NCBI GenBank assembly: GCA_037349105.1
Contig: JAYJMM010000039.1
Coordinates: 7,761,290-7,825,289, forward strand
Reading direction: 5' to 3'
Source of the DNA: Limnomonas spitsbergensis
Taxonomy: Eukaryota; Chlorophyta; Chlorophyceae; Chlamydomonadales
DNA: 64,000 nucleotides
Positions 21,984-35,900 of the stretch are shown here, one piece after another. The translations under genes were made by a program, and so were the position numbers. Under the pieces are notes generated by a model, which had not been told where the DNA came from, made no database searches, and saw only the letters and a list, made by a program, of their open reading frames with translations. How positions within the stretch are numbered: position 1 is the first letter of the stretch; each line of letters begins with the position of its first letter.

Positions 21984-22088
21984 AGTTTAGGGTTTAGGGT
22001 TTAGGGTTTAGGGTTTAGGGTTTAGGGTTTAGGGTTTAGGGTTAAGGGTTAAGGGTTTAGGGTTTAGGGTTTAGGGTTTAGGGTTTAG
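21984..22088 (+). repeat. Interstitial telomere array ITS2, (TTTAGGG)n
   Basis: About 14-15 units on the same strand as the terminal telomere, with two TTAAGGG variants near 22,040-22,055. The left junction is in the middle of a 56-mer. The right junction (TTTAGTTTTAGTCTTTTC) is identical to that of ITS1, showing the leader and telomere array travelled together. Confidence 0.95.
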
Positions 22089-23727
22089 TTTTAGTCTTTT
22101 CATTTCAACATCCTGCCTGTCTTTTTGAACGAAGCGCCGCCCTACCAAGACACGCATGCGCGCATATACGCCGCTTTCTGCTGTTTCGAACACTGTTTTA
22201 TCTAACGTGCCATACACGCCTGATGCCTCAGGTGACAGCAACAACATGTTCACCCATCAGTTTTTTGCAACAACATCTTACCGATCTGCGTCGAAGCCAC
22301 GCCGCACCACTCCGATCTCCAATCTTCTTGCTTCGTCTACAGGTTGGCCACGCAGCCCTCGCCAGCTGTGCTGCCTGAGCGCAGCAAGAGGTGGCAGGAG
22401 GGCACACCCAGCGCGATTGCAGTGCATCTGATAAAGCAATCATGCAAAGCGTACCTCGCCGTTCCTACAGCTCCACGATCAGTGTTACTACTAGATGGTG
22501 TTGCATGATGTTGAGCGAAACCTCTGGTTGATCTTGTAGACCTACACCAGGAATGCCAATCTCAACAGACGGCCATGATACGCCTGGAGACCGAACGTCT
22601 CGACGCCACAGCCATGGGGCAACGTTCCACACTTTGTACCACCTGTCGACGATCTGGAATGCACTTCTCAGTACCACCAGTGTACCAGTCCCTTCTTGAA
22701 AGATCATCCAATTCAGGTGAGCTTGGTAGCACACGTAATGCTACGCTCTGATGGCGACCCAGCTTCATCCTGATATGCCCGATCATGCTTTGCCACGGAT
22801 TGGATCTTGTATGAAGTTCTCTGAGTAACGCGTTGTACTCATACGCAATGTAATGTAGCAGCATCTTCCTCATGCGTACCGTCAGGTACCCAACACACCG
22901 GGGGCCGACATCCCCACGCATCCCCAAAGCGCCATCGTAAACGCAAGAACAAGGAAGACCGAGAAGCCCAGCAACTACCATCCCCCGTGCACAAGACTCC
23001 ATCACCTTGCTACATCAGATCAGAGTGCCACAACCACTCGACCACACGACCACTCGACTCGACCTTCCTGCTGTTTGCTGGATGAAAGGCAAGTAACAGC
23101 GTGTCCCTCCCGCATGGCCCTCCAGCATGGGCCATGTGCCCTCTAGCCTGTCCATACCCCCCCCCCCCTCGTGCTTACACCCCAGGCCACCAACCACAAG
23201 TAAATTACAGAGCAAGGTACCAGTACCTGTCCCCGTGCACACGACTCCACCTCCATGTTTTTATCAGAGCAGCGTACAAGTACATGTCCCCATGCACAAG
23301 ACTCCACCATCCTGATACATCAAGGCAAAGTAACAGAACCCCCTCCCCAAACACCTCTCCCCCTCAGCTGCCTAGCTCATGCAGTCCACATATCCCCCTT
23401 TGCTGCCTAGATCCAGCAGTCCACCTCTCCCCCTCAGCTGCCCAGGTCTTGCATGCCAAAGATCCCCCACAACTGCCCAGCAATTTAGGGTCCAGCCACT
23501 CAAAGTCCAACCAGTCAGGGTCCAGCCACATCCAGTACCCCCATGTGCTCTCCTAGACTCTCCCACATACCCTCCCGTACATCCCATGCCATAAAGCATG
23601 CACCCTTTATGTCCCTTGCTACCACAGGACTAGGCTGGCTGGCCTACCATGCATCATGATCGTCTGAAGGTACCCAAGCCCAGCCTCATCACCTACTGCT
23701 TCTCAACAGCCAAAGCACTCCACATGC
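22089..23727. repeat. Subtelomeric leader unit, copy 2
   Basis: Second copy of 9,238-10,877, essentially identical over 1.64 kb and in the same orientation. It is followed by the same entry into the 44-bp array (CCACATGCCCAGCTCATGG). A minus-strand ORF at 22,562-23,005 corresponds to the one in copy 1, with one visible Asp/Gly difference. Confidence 0.9.
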
Positions 23728-24655
23728 CCAGCTCATGGCCAGACACATCCCCTCTCCCCCCATCACCTGCCCCAGCTCATGGCCAGACACATCCCCTCTC
23801 CCCCCATCACCTGCCCCAGCTCATGGCCAGACACATCCCCTCTCCCCCCACCACCTGCTCCAGCTCATGGCCAGACACATCCCCTCTCCCCCCACCACCT
23901 GCTCCAGCTCCTGGCCAGACACATCCCCTCTCCCCCCACCACCTGCTCCAGCTCATGGCCAGACACATCCCCTCTCCCCCCACCACCTCCTCCAGCTCCT
24001 GGCCAGACACATCCCCTCTCCCCCCACCACCTGCTCCAGCTCCTGGCCAGACACATCCCCTCTCCCCCCACCACCTGTCCCAGCTCATGGCCAAACACAT
24101 CCCCTCTCCTCCCACCACCTGCTCCAGCTCATGGCCAGACACATCCCCTCTCCCCCCACCACCTGCTCCAGCTCATGGCCAGACACATCCCCTCTCCCCC
24201 CACCACCTGCTCCAGCTCATGGCCAGACACATCCCCTCTCCCCCCACCACCTGTCCCAGCTCATGGCCAGACACATCCCCTCTCCCCCCACCACCTGCTC
24301 CAGCTCATGGCCAGACACATCCCCTCTCCCCCCATCACCTGTCCCAGGTCATGGCCAGACACATCCCCTCTCCCCCCACCACCTGTCCCAGCTCATGGCC
24401 AGACACATCCCCTCTCCCCCCATCACATGCCCCAGCTCATGGCCAGACACATCCCCTCTCCCCCCACCACCTGCTCCAGCTCATAGCCAGACACATCCCC
24501 TCTCCCCCCATCACATGCCCCAGCTCATGGCCAGACACATCCCCTCTCCCCCCATCACCTGCCCCAGCTCATGGCCAGACACATCCCCTCTCCCCCCATC
24601 ACATGTCCCAGCTCATGGCCAGACACATCCCCTCTCCCCCCACCACCTGTCCCAT
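23728..24655 (+). repeat. 44-bp satellite array 2 (about 21 copies)
   Basis: Same monomer and orientation as array 1 but about nine monomers shorter, a copy-number difference between otherwise near-identical flanks. It ends CCTGTCCCATATCAGTAACC, one base different from the array 1 exit, so both arrays share the same ancestral 44/56 junction. Confidence 0.94.
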
Positions 24656-27600
24656 ATCAGTAACCTGCCTCCTCCCTCCTACCCCTCACCCTTACCCCAT
24701 AACAGCTGTGGATCAGTAGCCTGCCTTCTCCCTCCCACCCAGAACAGCTGTGGACCAGTCAGCTGCCTCCTCCCTCCCACCCCTCACCCTTACCCCAGAA
24801 CAGCTGTGGATCAGTCAGCTGCCTCCTCCCTCCCACCCTTCACCCTTACCCCAGAACAGCTGTGGACCAGTCAGCTGCCTCCTCCCTCCCACCCTTCACC
24901 CTTACCCCAGAACAGCTGTGGATCAGTCAGCTGCCTCCTCCCTCCCACCCCTCACCCTTACTTCAGAACAGCCGTGGATCAGTCACCTGCCTCCTCCCTC
25001 CTACCCCTCACCCTTACCCCAGAACAGCTGTGGATCAGTCAGCTGCCTCCTCCCTCCCAATCCTCACCCTTACCCCAGAACAGCTGTGGATCAGTGAGCT
25101 GCCTCCTCCCTCCCACCCTTCACCCTTACCCCAGAACAGCTGTGCACGAGTCAGCTGCCTCCTCCCTCCCACCCTTCACCCTTACCCCAGAACAGCTGTG
25201 GATCAATCAGCTGCCTCCTCCCTCCCACCCCTCACCCTCACCCCAGAACAGCTGTGGATCAGTCAGCTGCCTCCTCCCTCCTACCCCTCACCCTTACCCC
25301 AGAACAGCTGTGGATCAGTAACTTGCCTCCTCCCTCCCACCCTTCACCCTTACCCCAGAACAGCTGTGCACCAGTCAGCTGCCTCCTCCCTCCCACCCTT
25401 CACCCTAACCCCAGAACAGCTGTGGATCAGTCAGCTGCCTCCTCCCTCCCACCCCTCACCCTTACCCCAGAACAGATGTGGATCAGTCAGCTGCCTCCTC
25501 CCTCCCACCCTCCACCCTTACCCCAGAACAGCTGTGGACCAGTCAGCTGCCTCCTCCCTCCCAATCCCCACCCTTACCCCAGAACAGCTGTGGATCAGTG
25601 AGCTGCCTCCTCCCTCCCACCCTTCACCCTTACCCCAGAACATCTGTGGACCAGTCAGCTGCAACCTCCCTCCCACCCTTCACCCTTACCCCAGAACAGC
25701 TGTGGATCAGTCAGCTGCCTCCTCCCTCCTACCCCTCACCCTTACCCCAGAACAGCTGTGGATCAGTAACTTGCCTCCTCCCTCCCACCCTTCACCCTTA
25801 CCCCAGAACAGCTGTGCACGAGTCAGCTGCCTCCTCCCTCCCACCCTTCACCCTTACCCCAGAACAGCTGTGGATCAGTCAGCTGCCTCCTCCCTCCCAC
25901 CCCTCACCCTTACTTCAGAACAGCCGTGGATCAGTCACCTGCCTCCTCCCTCCTACCCCTCACCCTTACCCCAGAACAGCTGTGGATCAGTCAGCTGCCT
26001 CCTCCCTCCCAATCCTCACCCTTACCCCAGAACAGCTGTGGATCAGTGAGCTGCCTCCTCCCTCCCACCCTTACCATTACCCCAGAACAGCTGTGGATCA
26101 GCAACCTGCCTCCTCCCTCCTACCCCTCACCCTTACCCCAGAACAGCTGTGGACCAGTCAGCTGCCTCCTCCCTCCTACCCCTCACCCTTACCCCAGAAC
26201 AGCTGTGGATCAGTAGCCTGCCTCCTCCCTCCCACCCAGAACAGCTTTGGATCAGTAGCCTGCCTCCTCCCTCCCACCCAGAACAGCTGTGGACCAGTCA
26301 GCTGCCTCCTCCCTCCCAATGCTCACCCTTACCCCAGAACAGCTGTGGATCAGTCAGCTGCCTCCTCCCTCCCAACAGCTGTGGATCAATCAGCTGCCTC
26401 CTCCCTCCCACCCCTCACCCTTACCCCAGAACAGCTGTGGATCAGTCAGCTGCCTCCTCCCTCCTACCCCTCACCCTTACCCCAGAACAGCTGTGGATCA
26501 GTAACTTGCCTCCTCCCTCCCACCCTTCACCCTTACCCCAGAACAGCTGTGCACCAGTCAGCTGCCTCCTCCCTCCCACCCTCCACCCTTACCCCAGAAC
26601 AGCTGTGGACCAGTCAGCTGCCTCCTCCCTCCCACCCCTCACCCTTACCCCAGAACAGCTGTGGATCAGTCAGCTGCCTCCTCCCTCCCACCCTCCACCC
26701 TTACCCCAGAACAGCTGTGGACCAGTCAGCTGCCTCCTCCTTTTCAATCCCCACCCTTACCCCAGAACAGCTGTGGATCAGTGAGCTGCCTCCTCCCTCC
26801 CACCCTTCACCCTTACCCCAGAACATCTGTGGACCAGTCAGCTGCAGCCTCCCTCCCACCCTTCACCCTTACCCCAGAACAGCTGTGGATCAGTCAGCTG
26901 CCTCCTCCCTCCCACCCCTCACCCTTACCCCAGAACAGCTGTGGATCAGTCAGCTGCCTCCTCCCTCCTACCCCTCACCCTTACCCCAGAACAGCTGTGG
27001 ATCAGTAACTTGCCTCCTCCCTCCCACCCTTCACCCTTACCCCAGAACAGCTGTGCACCAGTCAGCTGCCTCCTCCCTCCCACCCTTCACCCTAACCCCA
27101 GAACAGCTGTGGATCAGTCAGCTGCCTCCTCCCTCCCACCCCTCACCCTTACCCCAGAACAGCTGTGGATCAGTCAGCTGCCTCCTCCCTCCCACCCTCC
27201 ACCCTTACCCCAGAACAGATGTGGACCAGTCAGCTGCCTCCTCCCTCCCAATCCCCACCCTTACCCCAGAACATCTGTGGACCAGTCAGCTGCAGCCTCC
27301 CTCCCACCCTTCACCCTTACCCCAGAACAGCTGTGGATCAGTCAGCTGCCTCCTCCCTCCCACCCCTCACCCTTACCCCAGAACAGCTGTGGATCAGTCA
27401 GCTGCCTCCTCCCTCCTACCCCTCACCCTTACCCCAGAACAGCTGTGGATCAGTAACTTGCCTCCTCCCTCCCACCCTTCACCCTTACCCCAGAACAGCT
27501 GTGCACGAGTCAGCTGCCTCCTCCCTCCCACCCTTCACCCTAACCCCAGAACAGCTGTGGATCAGTCAGCTGCCTCCTCCCTCCCACCCCTCACCCTTAC

Positions 27601-28942
27601 TTCAGAACAGCCGTGGATCAGTCAGCTGCCTCCTCCCTCCCACCCTCCACCCTTACCCCAGAACAGCTGTGGATCAGTGAGCTGCCTCCTCCCTCCCAAT
27701 CCTCACCCTTACCCCAGAACAGCTGTGGATCAGTGAGCTGCCTCCTCCCTCCCACCCTTACCATTACCCCAGAACAGCTGTGGATCAGTAACCTGCCTCC
27801 TCCCTCCTACCCCTCACCCTTACCCCAGAACAGCTGTGGACCAGTCAGCTGCCTCCTCCCTCCTACCCCTCACCCTTACCCCAGAACAGCTGTGGATCAG
27901 TAGCCTGCCTCCTCCCTCCCACCCCGAACAGCTGTGGACCAGTCAGCTGCCTCCTCCCTCCCAATCCTCACCCTTACCCCAAAACAGCTGTGGATCAGTG
28001 AGCTGCCTCCTCCCTCCCACCCTTCACCCTTACCCCAGAACAGCTGTGGATCAGTCAGCTGCCTCCTCCCTCCCACCCTCCACCCTTACCCCAGAACAGC
28101 TGTGGACCAGTCAGCTGCCTCCTCCCTCCCAATCCTCACCCTTACCCCATAACAGCTGTGGATCAGTAACCTGCCTCCTCCCTCGTACCCCTCACCCTTA
28201 CCCCAGAACAGCTGTGGATCAGTAGCCTGACTCCTCCCTCCCACCCTTCACCCTTACCCCAGAACAGCTATGGACCAGTCAGCTGCCTCCTCCCTCCCAA
28301 TCCTCACCCTTACCCCAGAACAGCTGTGGATCAGTCAGCTGCCTCCTCCCTCCCACCCTTCACCCTTACCCCAGAACAGCTGTGGATCAGTCAGCTGCCT
28401 TCTCCCTCCCACCCTCCACCCTTACCCCAGAACATCTGTGGACCAGTCAGCTGCCCCCTCCCTCCCACCCTTCACCCTTACCCCAGAACAGCTGTGGACC
28501 AGTCAGCTGCCTCCTCCCTCCCACCCTTCACCCTAAACCCAGAACAGCTTTGGACCAGTCAGCTGCCTCCTCCCTCCCACCCTTCACCCTTACCCCAGAA
28601 CAGCTGTGGATCAGTCAGCTGCCTCCTCCCTCCCACCCTTCACCCTTACCCCAGAACAGCTGTGGATCAGTCAGCTGCCTCCTCCCTCCCACCCTCCACC
28701 CTTACCCCAGAACAGCTGTGGATCAGTCAGCTGCCTCCTCCCTCCCAATCCTCACCCTTACCCCAGAACAGCTGTGGATCAGTAACCTGCCTCCTCCCTC
28801 CTACCCCCCACCCTTACCCCAGAACAGCTGTGAATCAGTCAGCTGCCTTCTCCCTCCCACCCTTCACCCTTACCCCAGAACAGCTGTGGACCTGTCAGCT
28901 GCCTCCTCCCTCCCAATCCTCACCCTTACCCCAGAACAGCTG
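24656..28942 (+). repeat. 56-bp satellite array 4
   Basis: About 76 monomers, including GCCGTGGATC (CTTCAGAACAGCC) variants, shortened CCAACAGCTGTGG units near 26,370, and CTCCTTTTCAATCC units near 26,740. Long segments recur in array 5, for example about 26,150-26,990 with 31,190-32,030. Confidence 0.93.
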
Positions 28943-29949
28943 TAGACACGTCCCCTCTCCCCCCATCACCTGTCCCAGCCCATGGCCAGACACATCCCCT
29001 CTCCCCCCACCACCTGCACCAGCTCATGGCCAGACACATCCCCTCTTCCCCCACCACCTGTCCCAGCCAGAACAGGTATGGATCAGTCAGCTGCATCCTC
29101 CCTCCCAACCCTCACCCTTACCCTCCTCACCTCTGCACCTGCCAGCCCAGGGCCATTTACATTTTTGGCATTTTGGTCAGCTGCTTCATATCCTTTCACT
29201 CCACATCTGGCCAGCTCTCCACCTACTTACTGTACCTTTCTTCCCCATTTTCAGAAGATCAACCAACATCCCAAGTCTCCAACCAAGAGGCCTATCATCT
29301 TGCAAGCTCAAGTCCACGTTCCCGCCAGTAAGCACCAAATAAATGCACCAAATAAATGCACATCAATGCCCTGCCCCCATCACCTGTCCCAGCTCATGGC
29401 CAGACACATCCCCTCTCCCCCCATCACCTGTCCCAGCTCATGGCCAGACACATCCCCTCTCCCCCCATCACCTGTCCCAGTTCATGGCCAGACACATCGC
29501 CTTTCTCCACACCACCTTGCATCCGTCACTTCGTAGCTTTCGTATATTGTGTCTTGCACACTTTAATCAAAGCACCCATACCAAAGATAAAATCTGTAGG
29601 AGTCAACCTGGGCATTGCTTGCTGTACCTGCCTTGTACCATCCATGTATTAAGATGTACATGAGGCCCACATGGCAGTACAGTATCCTTAGAAAATTCGC
29701 AAACCCTGCATTGCCTGAACCCTCCAGCTTTCCTTTCAATTCCTAGGTCCTGAGCCATCCAGCCTTGCCACCAACCCTGTATCCTGAGTCCTCCAGCCTT
29801 GCACTCAACCCCTAGGTCCTAAACCCTCCAGCCTTGCACTCAACCCCTGGGTCCTAAACCCTCCAGCCCACTGGGCAGGACAACTCGTAAGAATATTCTG
29901 GAACCCTGCCCCCTCGTGTGCTAGGCTGCACATCCTACCCCTTATCTCA
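28943..29949 (+). repeat. Block A copy 3
   Basis: It has the 13-bp duplication of copy 2 but has lost 13 bp at GTAGGAGTCAACC. It keeps CCACCTGCACC and TTATCTCAG of copies 1-2. A private change is TTCCCCATTTTCAG near 29,242. The 56-mer before it has GGACCTGTCAGC, shared with copies 4-8, and it exits into GTGGATCAATGAGC, also shared with 4-8. Confidence 0.93.
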
Positions 29950-32900
29950 GAACAGCTGTGGATCAATGAGCTGCCTCCTCCCTCCCACCCTTCACCCTTA
30001 CCCCAGAACAGCTGTGGATCAGTCAGCTGCATCCTCCCTCCTACCCCTCACCCTTACCCCAGAACAGCTGTGGATCAGTAACCTGCCTCCTCCCTCCTAC
30101 CCCTCACCCTTACCCCAGAACAGCTGTGGATCAGTAGCCTGCCTCCTCCCTCCCACCCTTCACCCTTACCCCAGAACAGCTGTGGACCAGTCAGCTGCCT
30201 CCTCCCTCCCACCCTTCACCCTTACACCAGAACAGCTGTGGACCAGTCAGCTGCCTCCTCCCTCCCACCCCTCACCCTTACCCCAGAACAGCTGTGGATC
30301 AGTAGCCTGCCTCCTCCCTCCCACCCTTCACCCTTACCCCAGAACAGCTGTGGACCAGTCAGCTGCCTCCTCCCTCCCACCCTTCACCCTTACCCCAGAA
30401 CAGCTGTGGACCAGTCAGCTGCCTCCTCCCTCCCACCCCTCACCCTTACCCCAGAACAGCTGTGGATCAGTAACCTGCCTCCTCCCTCCCACCCCTCACC
30501 CTTACCCCAGAACAGCTGTGGATCAGTCAGCTGCCTCCTCCCTCCCACCCTCCACCACTACCCCAGAACAGCTGTGGACCAGTCAGCTGCCTCCTCCCTC
30601 CCAATCCCCACCCTTACCCCAGAACAGCTGTGGATCAGTGAGCTGCCTCCTCCCTCCCACCCTTCACCCTTACCCCAGAACATCTGTGGACCAGTCAGCT
30701 GCAACCTCCCTCCCACCCTTCACCCTTACCCCAGAACAGCTTTGGATCAGTCAGCTGCCTCCTCCCTCCTACCCCTCACCCTTACCCCAGAACAGCTGTG
30801 GATCAGTAACTTGCCTCCTCCCTCCCACCCTTCACCCTTACCCCAGAACAGCTGTGCACGAGTCAGCTGCCTCCTCCCTCCCACCCTTCACCCTTACCCC
30901 AGAACAGCTGTGGATCAGTCAGCTGCCTCCTCCCTCCCACCCCTCACCCTTACTTCAGAACAGCCGTGGATCAGTCACCTGCCTCCTCCCTCCTACCCCT
31001 CACCCTTACCCCAGAACAGCTGTGGATCAGTCAGCTGCCTCCTCCCTCCCAATCCTCACCCTTACCCCAGAACAGCTGTGGATCAGTGAGCTGCCTCCTC
31101 CCTCCCACCCTTACCATTACCCCAGAACAGCTGTGGATCAGTAACCTGCCTCCTCCCTCCTACCCCTCACCCTTACCCCAGAACAGCTGTGGACCAGTCA
31201 GCTGCCTCCTCCCTCCTACCCCTCACCCTTACCCCAGAACTGCTGTGGATCAGTCAGCTGCCTCCTCCCTCCCACCCAGAACAGCTGTGGATCAGTAGCC
31301 CGCCTCCTCCCTCCCACCCAGAACAGCTGTGGACCAGTCAGCTGCCTCCTCCCTCCCAATGCTCACCCTTACCCCAGAACAGCTGTGGATCAGTCAGCTG
31401 CCTCCTCCCTCCCAACAGCTGTGGATCAATCAGCTGCCTCCTCCCTCCCACCCCTCACCCTTACCCCAGAACAGCTGTGGATCAGTCAGCTGCCTCCTCC
31501 CTCCTACCCCTCACCCTTACCCCAGAACAGCTGTGGATCTGTAACTTGCCTCCTCCCTCCCACCCTTCACCCTTACCCCAGAACAGCTGTGCACCAGTCA
31601 GCTGCCTCCTCCCTCCCACCCTCCACCCTAACCCCAGAACAGCTGTGGACCAGTCAGCTGCCTCCTCCCTCCCACCCCTCACCCTTACCCCAGAATAGCT
31701 GTGGATCAGTCAGCTGCCTCCTCCCTCCCACCCTCCACCCTTACCCCAGAACAGCTGTGGACCAGTCAGCTGCCTCCTCCTTTTCAATCCCCACCCTTAC
31801 CCCAGAACAGCTGTGGATCAGTGAGCTGCCTCCTCCCTCCCACCCTTCACCCTTACCCCAGAACATCTGTGGACCAGTCAGCTGCAGCCTCCCTCCCACC
31901 CTTCACCCTTACCCCAGAACAGCTGTGGATCAGTCAGCTGCCTCCTCCCTCCCACCCCTCACCCTTACCCCAGAACAGCTGTGGATCAGTCAGCTGCCTC
32001 CTCCCTCCTACCCCTCACCCTTACCCCAGAACAGCTGTGGATCAGTAACTTGCCTCCTCCCTCCCACCCTTCACCCTTACCCCAGAACAGCTGTGCACCA
32101 GTCAGCTGCCTCCTCCCTCCCACCCTTCACCCTAACCCCAGAACAGCTGTGGATCAGTCAGCTGCCTCCTCCCTCCCACCCCTCACCCTTACCCCAGAAC
32201 AGCTGTGGATCAGTCAGCTGCCTCCTCCCTCCCACCCTCCACCCTTACCCCAGAACAGATGTGGACCAGTCAGCTGCCTCCTCCCTCCCAATCCCCACCC
32301 TTACCCCAGAACATCTGTGGACCAGTCAGTTGCAGCCTCCCTCCCACCCTTCACCCTTACCCCAGAACAGCTGTGGATCAGTCAGCTGCCTCCTCCCTCC
32401 CACCCCTCACCCTTACCCCAGAACAGCTGTGGATCAATCAGCTGCCTCCTCCCTCCTACCCCTCACCCTTACCCCAGAACAGCTGTGGATCAGTAACTTG
32501 CCTCCTCCCTCCCACCCTTCACCCTTACCCCAGAACAGCTGTGCACGAGTCAGCTGCCTCCTCCCTCCCACCCTTCACCCTAACCCCAGAACAGCTTTGG
32601 ATCAGTCAGCTGCCTCCTCCCTCCCACCCTTCACCCTTACCCCAGAACAGCTATGGACCAGTCAGCTGCCTCCTCCCTCCCAATCCTCACCCTTACCCCA
32701 GAACAGCTGTGGATCAGTAGCCTGCCTCCTCCCTCCCACCCCTCACCCTTACCCCAGAACAACTGTGGATCAGTCAGCTGCCTTCTCCCTCCCACCCTCC
32801 ACCCTTACCCCAGAACAGATGTGGACCAGTCAGCTGTCTCCTCCCTCCCAATCCTCACCCTTACCCCAGAACAGCTGTGGACCAGTCAGCTGCCCCCTCC

Positions 32901-35900
32901 CTCCCACCCTTCACCCTTACCCCAGAACAGCTGTGGACCAGTCAGCTGCCTCCTCCCTCCCACCCTTCACCCTAACCCCAGAACAGCTTTGGACCAGTCA
33001 GCTGCCTCCTCCCTCCCACCCTTCACCCTTACCCCAGAACAGCTGTGGATCAGTCAGCCGCCTCCTCCCTCCCACCCTTCACCCTTACCCCAGAACAGCT
33101 GTGGATCAGTCAGCTGCCTCCTCCCTCCCACCCTTCACCCTTACCCCAGAACAGCTGTGGACCAGTCAGCTGCCTCCTCCCTCCCACCCCTCACCCTTAC
33201 CCCATAACAGCTGTGGATCAGTAACCTGCCTCCTCCCTCCTACCCCTCACCCTTACCCCAGAACAGCTGTGGACCAGTCAGCTGCCTCCTCCCTCCTACC
33301 CCTCACCCTTACCCCAGAACAGCTGTGGATCAGTAGCATGCCTCCTCCCTCCCACCCAGAACAGCTGTGGACCAGTCAGCTGCCTCCTCCCTCCCAATCC
33401 TCACCCTTACCCCAGAACAGCTGTGGATAGTGAGCTGCCTCCTCCCTCCTACCCCTCACCCTTACCCCAGAACAGATGTGGACCAGTCAGCTGCCTCCTC
33501 CCTCCCACCCTCCACCCTTACCCCAGAACAGCTGTGGACCAGTCAGCTGCCTCCTCCCTCCCAATCCTCACCCTTACCCCAGAACAGCTGTGGATCAGTA
33601 ACCTGCCTCCTCCCTCGTACCCCTCACCCTTACCCCAGAACAGCTGTGCACGAGTCAGCTGCCTCCTCCCTCCCACCCTTCACCCTAACCCCAGAACAGC
33701 TGTGGATCAGTCAGCTGCCTCCTCCCTCCCACCCCTCACCCTTACCCCAGAACAGCTGTGGATCAGTCAGCTGCCTCCTCCCTCCCACCCTCCACCCTTA
33801 CCCCAGAACAGCTGTGGACCAGTCAGCTGCCTCCTCCCTCCCAATCCCCACCCTTACCCCAGAACAGCTGTGGATCAGTGAGCTGCCTCCTCCCTCCCAC
33901 CCTTCACCCTTACCCCAGAACAGCTGTGGATCAGTCAGCTGCCTCCTCCCTCCCACCCTCCACCCTTACCCCAGAACAGCTGTGGATCAGTCAGCTGCCT
34001 CCTCCCTCCCACCCTCCACCCTTACCCCAGAACAGCTGTGGACCAGTCAGCTGCCTCCTCCCTCCCAATCCCCACCCTAACCCCAGAACAGCTGTGGATC
34101 AGTGAGCTGCCTCCTCCCTCCCAATCCTCACCCTTACCCCAGAACAGCTGTGGACCAGTCAGCTGCCTCCTCCCTCCCAATCCCCACCCTTACCCCAGAA
34201 CAGCTTTGGACCAGTCAGCTGCCTCCTCCCTCCCACCCTTCACCCTTACCCCAGAACATCTGTGGACCAGTAACTTGCCTCCTCCCTCCCACCCTTCACC
34301 CTTACCCCAGAACAGCTGTGCACGAGTCAGCTGCCTCCTCCCTCCCACCCTTCACCCTTACCCCAGAACAGCTGTGGATCAATCAGCTGCCTCCTCCCTC
34401 TCACCCCTCACCCTTACCCCAGAACAGCTGTGGATCAGTCAGCTGCCTCCTCCCTCCTACCCCTCACCCTTACCCCAGAACAGCTGTGGATCAGTAACTT
34501 GCCTCCTCCCTCCCACCCTTCACCCTTACCCCAGAACAGCTGTGCACCAGTCAGCTGCCTCCTCCCTCCCACCCTCCACCCTTACCCCAGAACAGCTGTG
34601 GACCAGTCAGCTGCCTCCTCCCTCCCACCCCTCACCCTTACCCCAGAACAGCTGTGGATCAGTCAGCTGCCTCCTCCCTCCCACCCTCCACCCTTACCCC
34701 ATAACAGCTGTGGACCAGTCAGCTGCCTCCTCCCTCCCACCCCTCACCCTTACCCCAGAACAGCTGTGGATCAGTAACCTGCCTCCTCCCTCCTACCCCT
34801 CACCCTTACCCCAGAACAGCTGTGGACCAGTCAGCTGCCTCCTCCCTCCTACCCCTCACCCTTACCCCAGAACAGCTGTGGATCAGTAGCATGCCTCCTC
34901 CCTCCCACCCAGAACAGCTGTGGACCAGTCAGCTGCCTCCTCCCTCCCAATCCTCACCCTTACCCCAGAACAGCTGTGGATAGTGAGCTGCCTCCTCCCT
35001 CCCACCCTCCACCCTTACCCCAGAACAGCTGTGGACCAGTCAGCTGCCTCCTCCCTCCCAATCCTCACCCTTACCCCAGAACAGCTGTGGATCAGTAACC
35101 TGCCTCCTCCCTCGTACCCCTCACCCTTACCCCAGAACAGCTGTGCACGAGTCAGCTGCCTCCTCCCTCCCACCCTTCACCCTAACCCCAGAACAGCTGT
35201 GGATCAGTCAGCTGCCTCCTCCCTCCCACCCCTCACCCTTACCCCAGAACAGCTGTGGATCAGTCAGCTGCCTCCTCCCTCCCACCCTCCACCCTTACCC
35301 CAGAACAGCTGTGGACCAGTCAGCTGCCTCCTCCCTCCCAATCCCCACCCTTACCCCAGAACAGCTGTGGATCAGTGAGCTGCCTCCTCCCTCCCACCCT
35401 TCACCCTTACCCCAGAACAGCTGTGGATCAGTCAGCTGCCTCCTCCCTCCCACCCTCCACCCTTACCCCAGAACAGCTGTGGATCAGTCAGCTGCCTCCT
35501 CCCTCCCACCCTCCACCCTTACCCCAGAACAGCTGTGGACCAGTCAGCTGCCTCCTCCCTCCCAATCCCCACCCTAACCCCATAACAGCTGTGGATCAGT
35601 CAGCTGCCTCCTCCCTCCCAATCCTCACCCTTACCCCAGAACAGCTGTGGACCAGTCAGCTGCCTCCTCCCTCCCAATCCCCACCCTTACCCCAGAACAG
35701 CTGTGGATCAGTCAGCTGCCTCCTCCCTCCCACCCTTCACCCTTACCCCAGAACAGCTGTGGACCAGTAACTTGCCTCCTCCCTCCCACCCTTCACTCTT
35801 ACCCCAGAACAGCTGTGCACGAGTCAGCTGCCTCCTCCCTCCCACCCTTCACCCTTACCCCAGAACAGCTGTGGATCAATCAGCTGCCTCCTCCCTCCCA

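Noticed and set aside
25478..27736. A 752-codon ORF of QNSCGSVSCLLPPT-type repeats
   Set aside because: The 56-bp monomer is stop-free and not a multiple of three. Overlapping ORFs of the same kind exist in other frames and at every array, so length is not evidence of coding.
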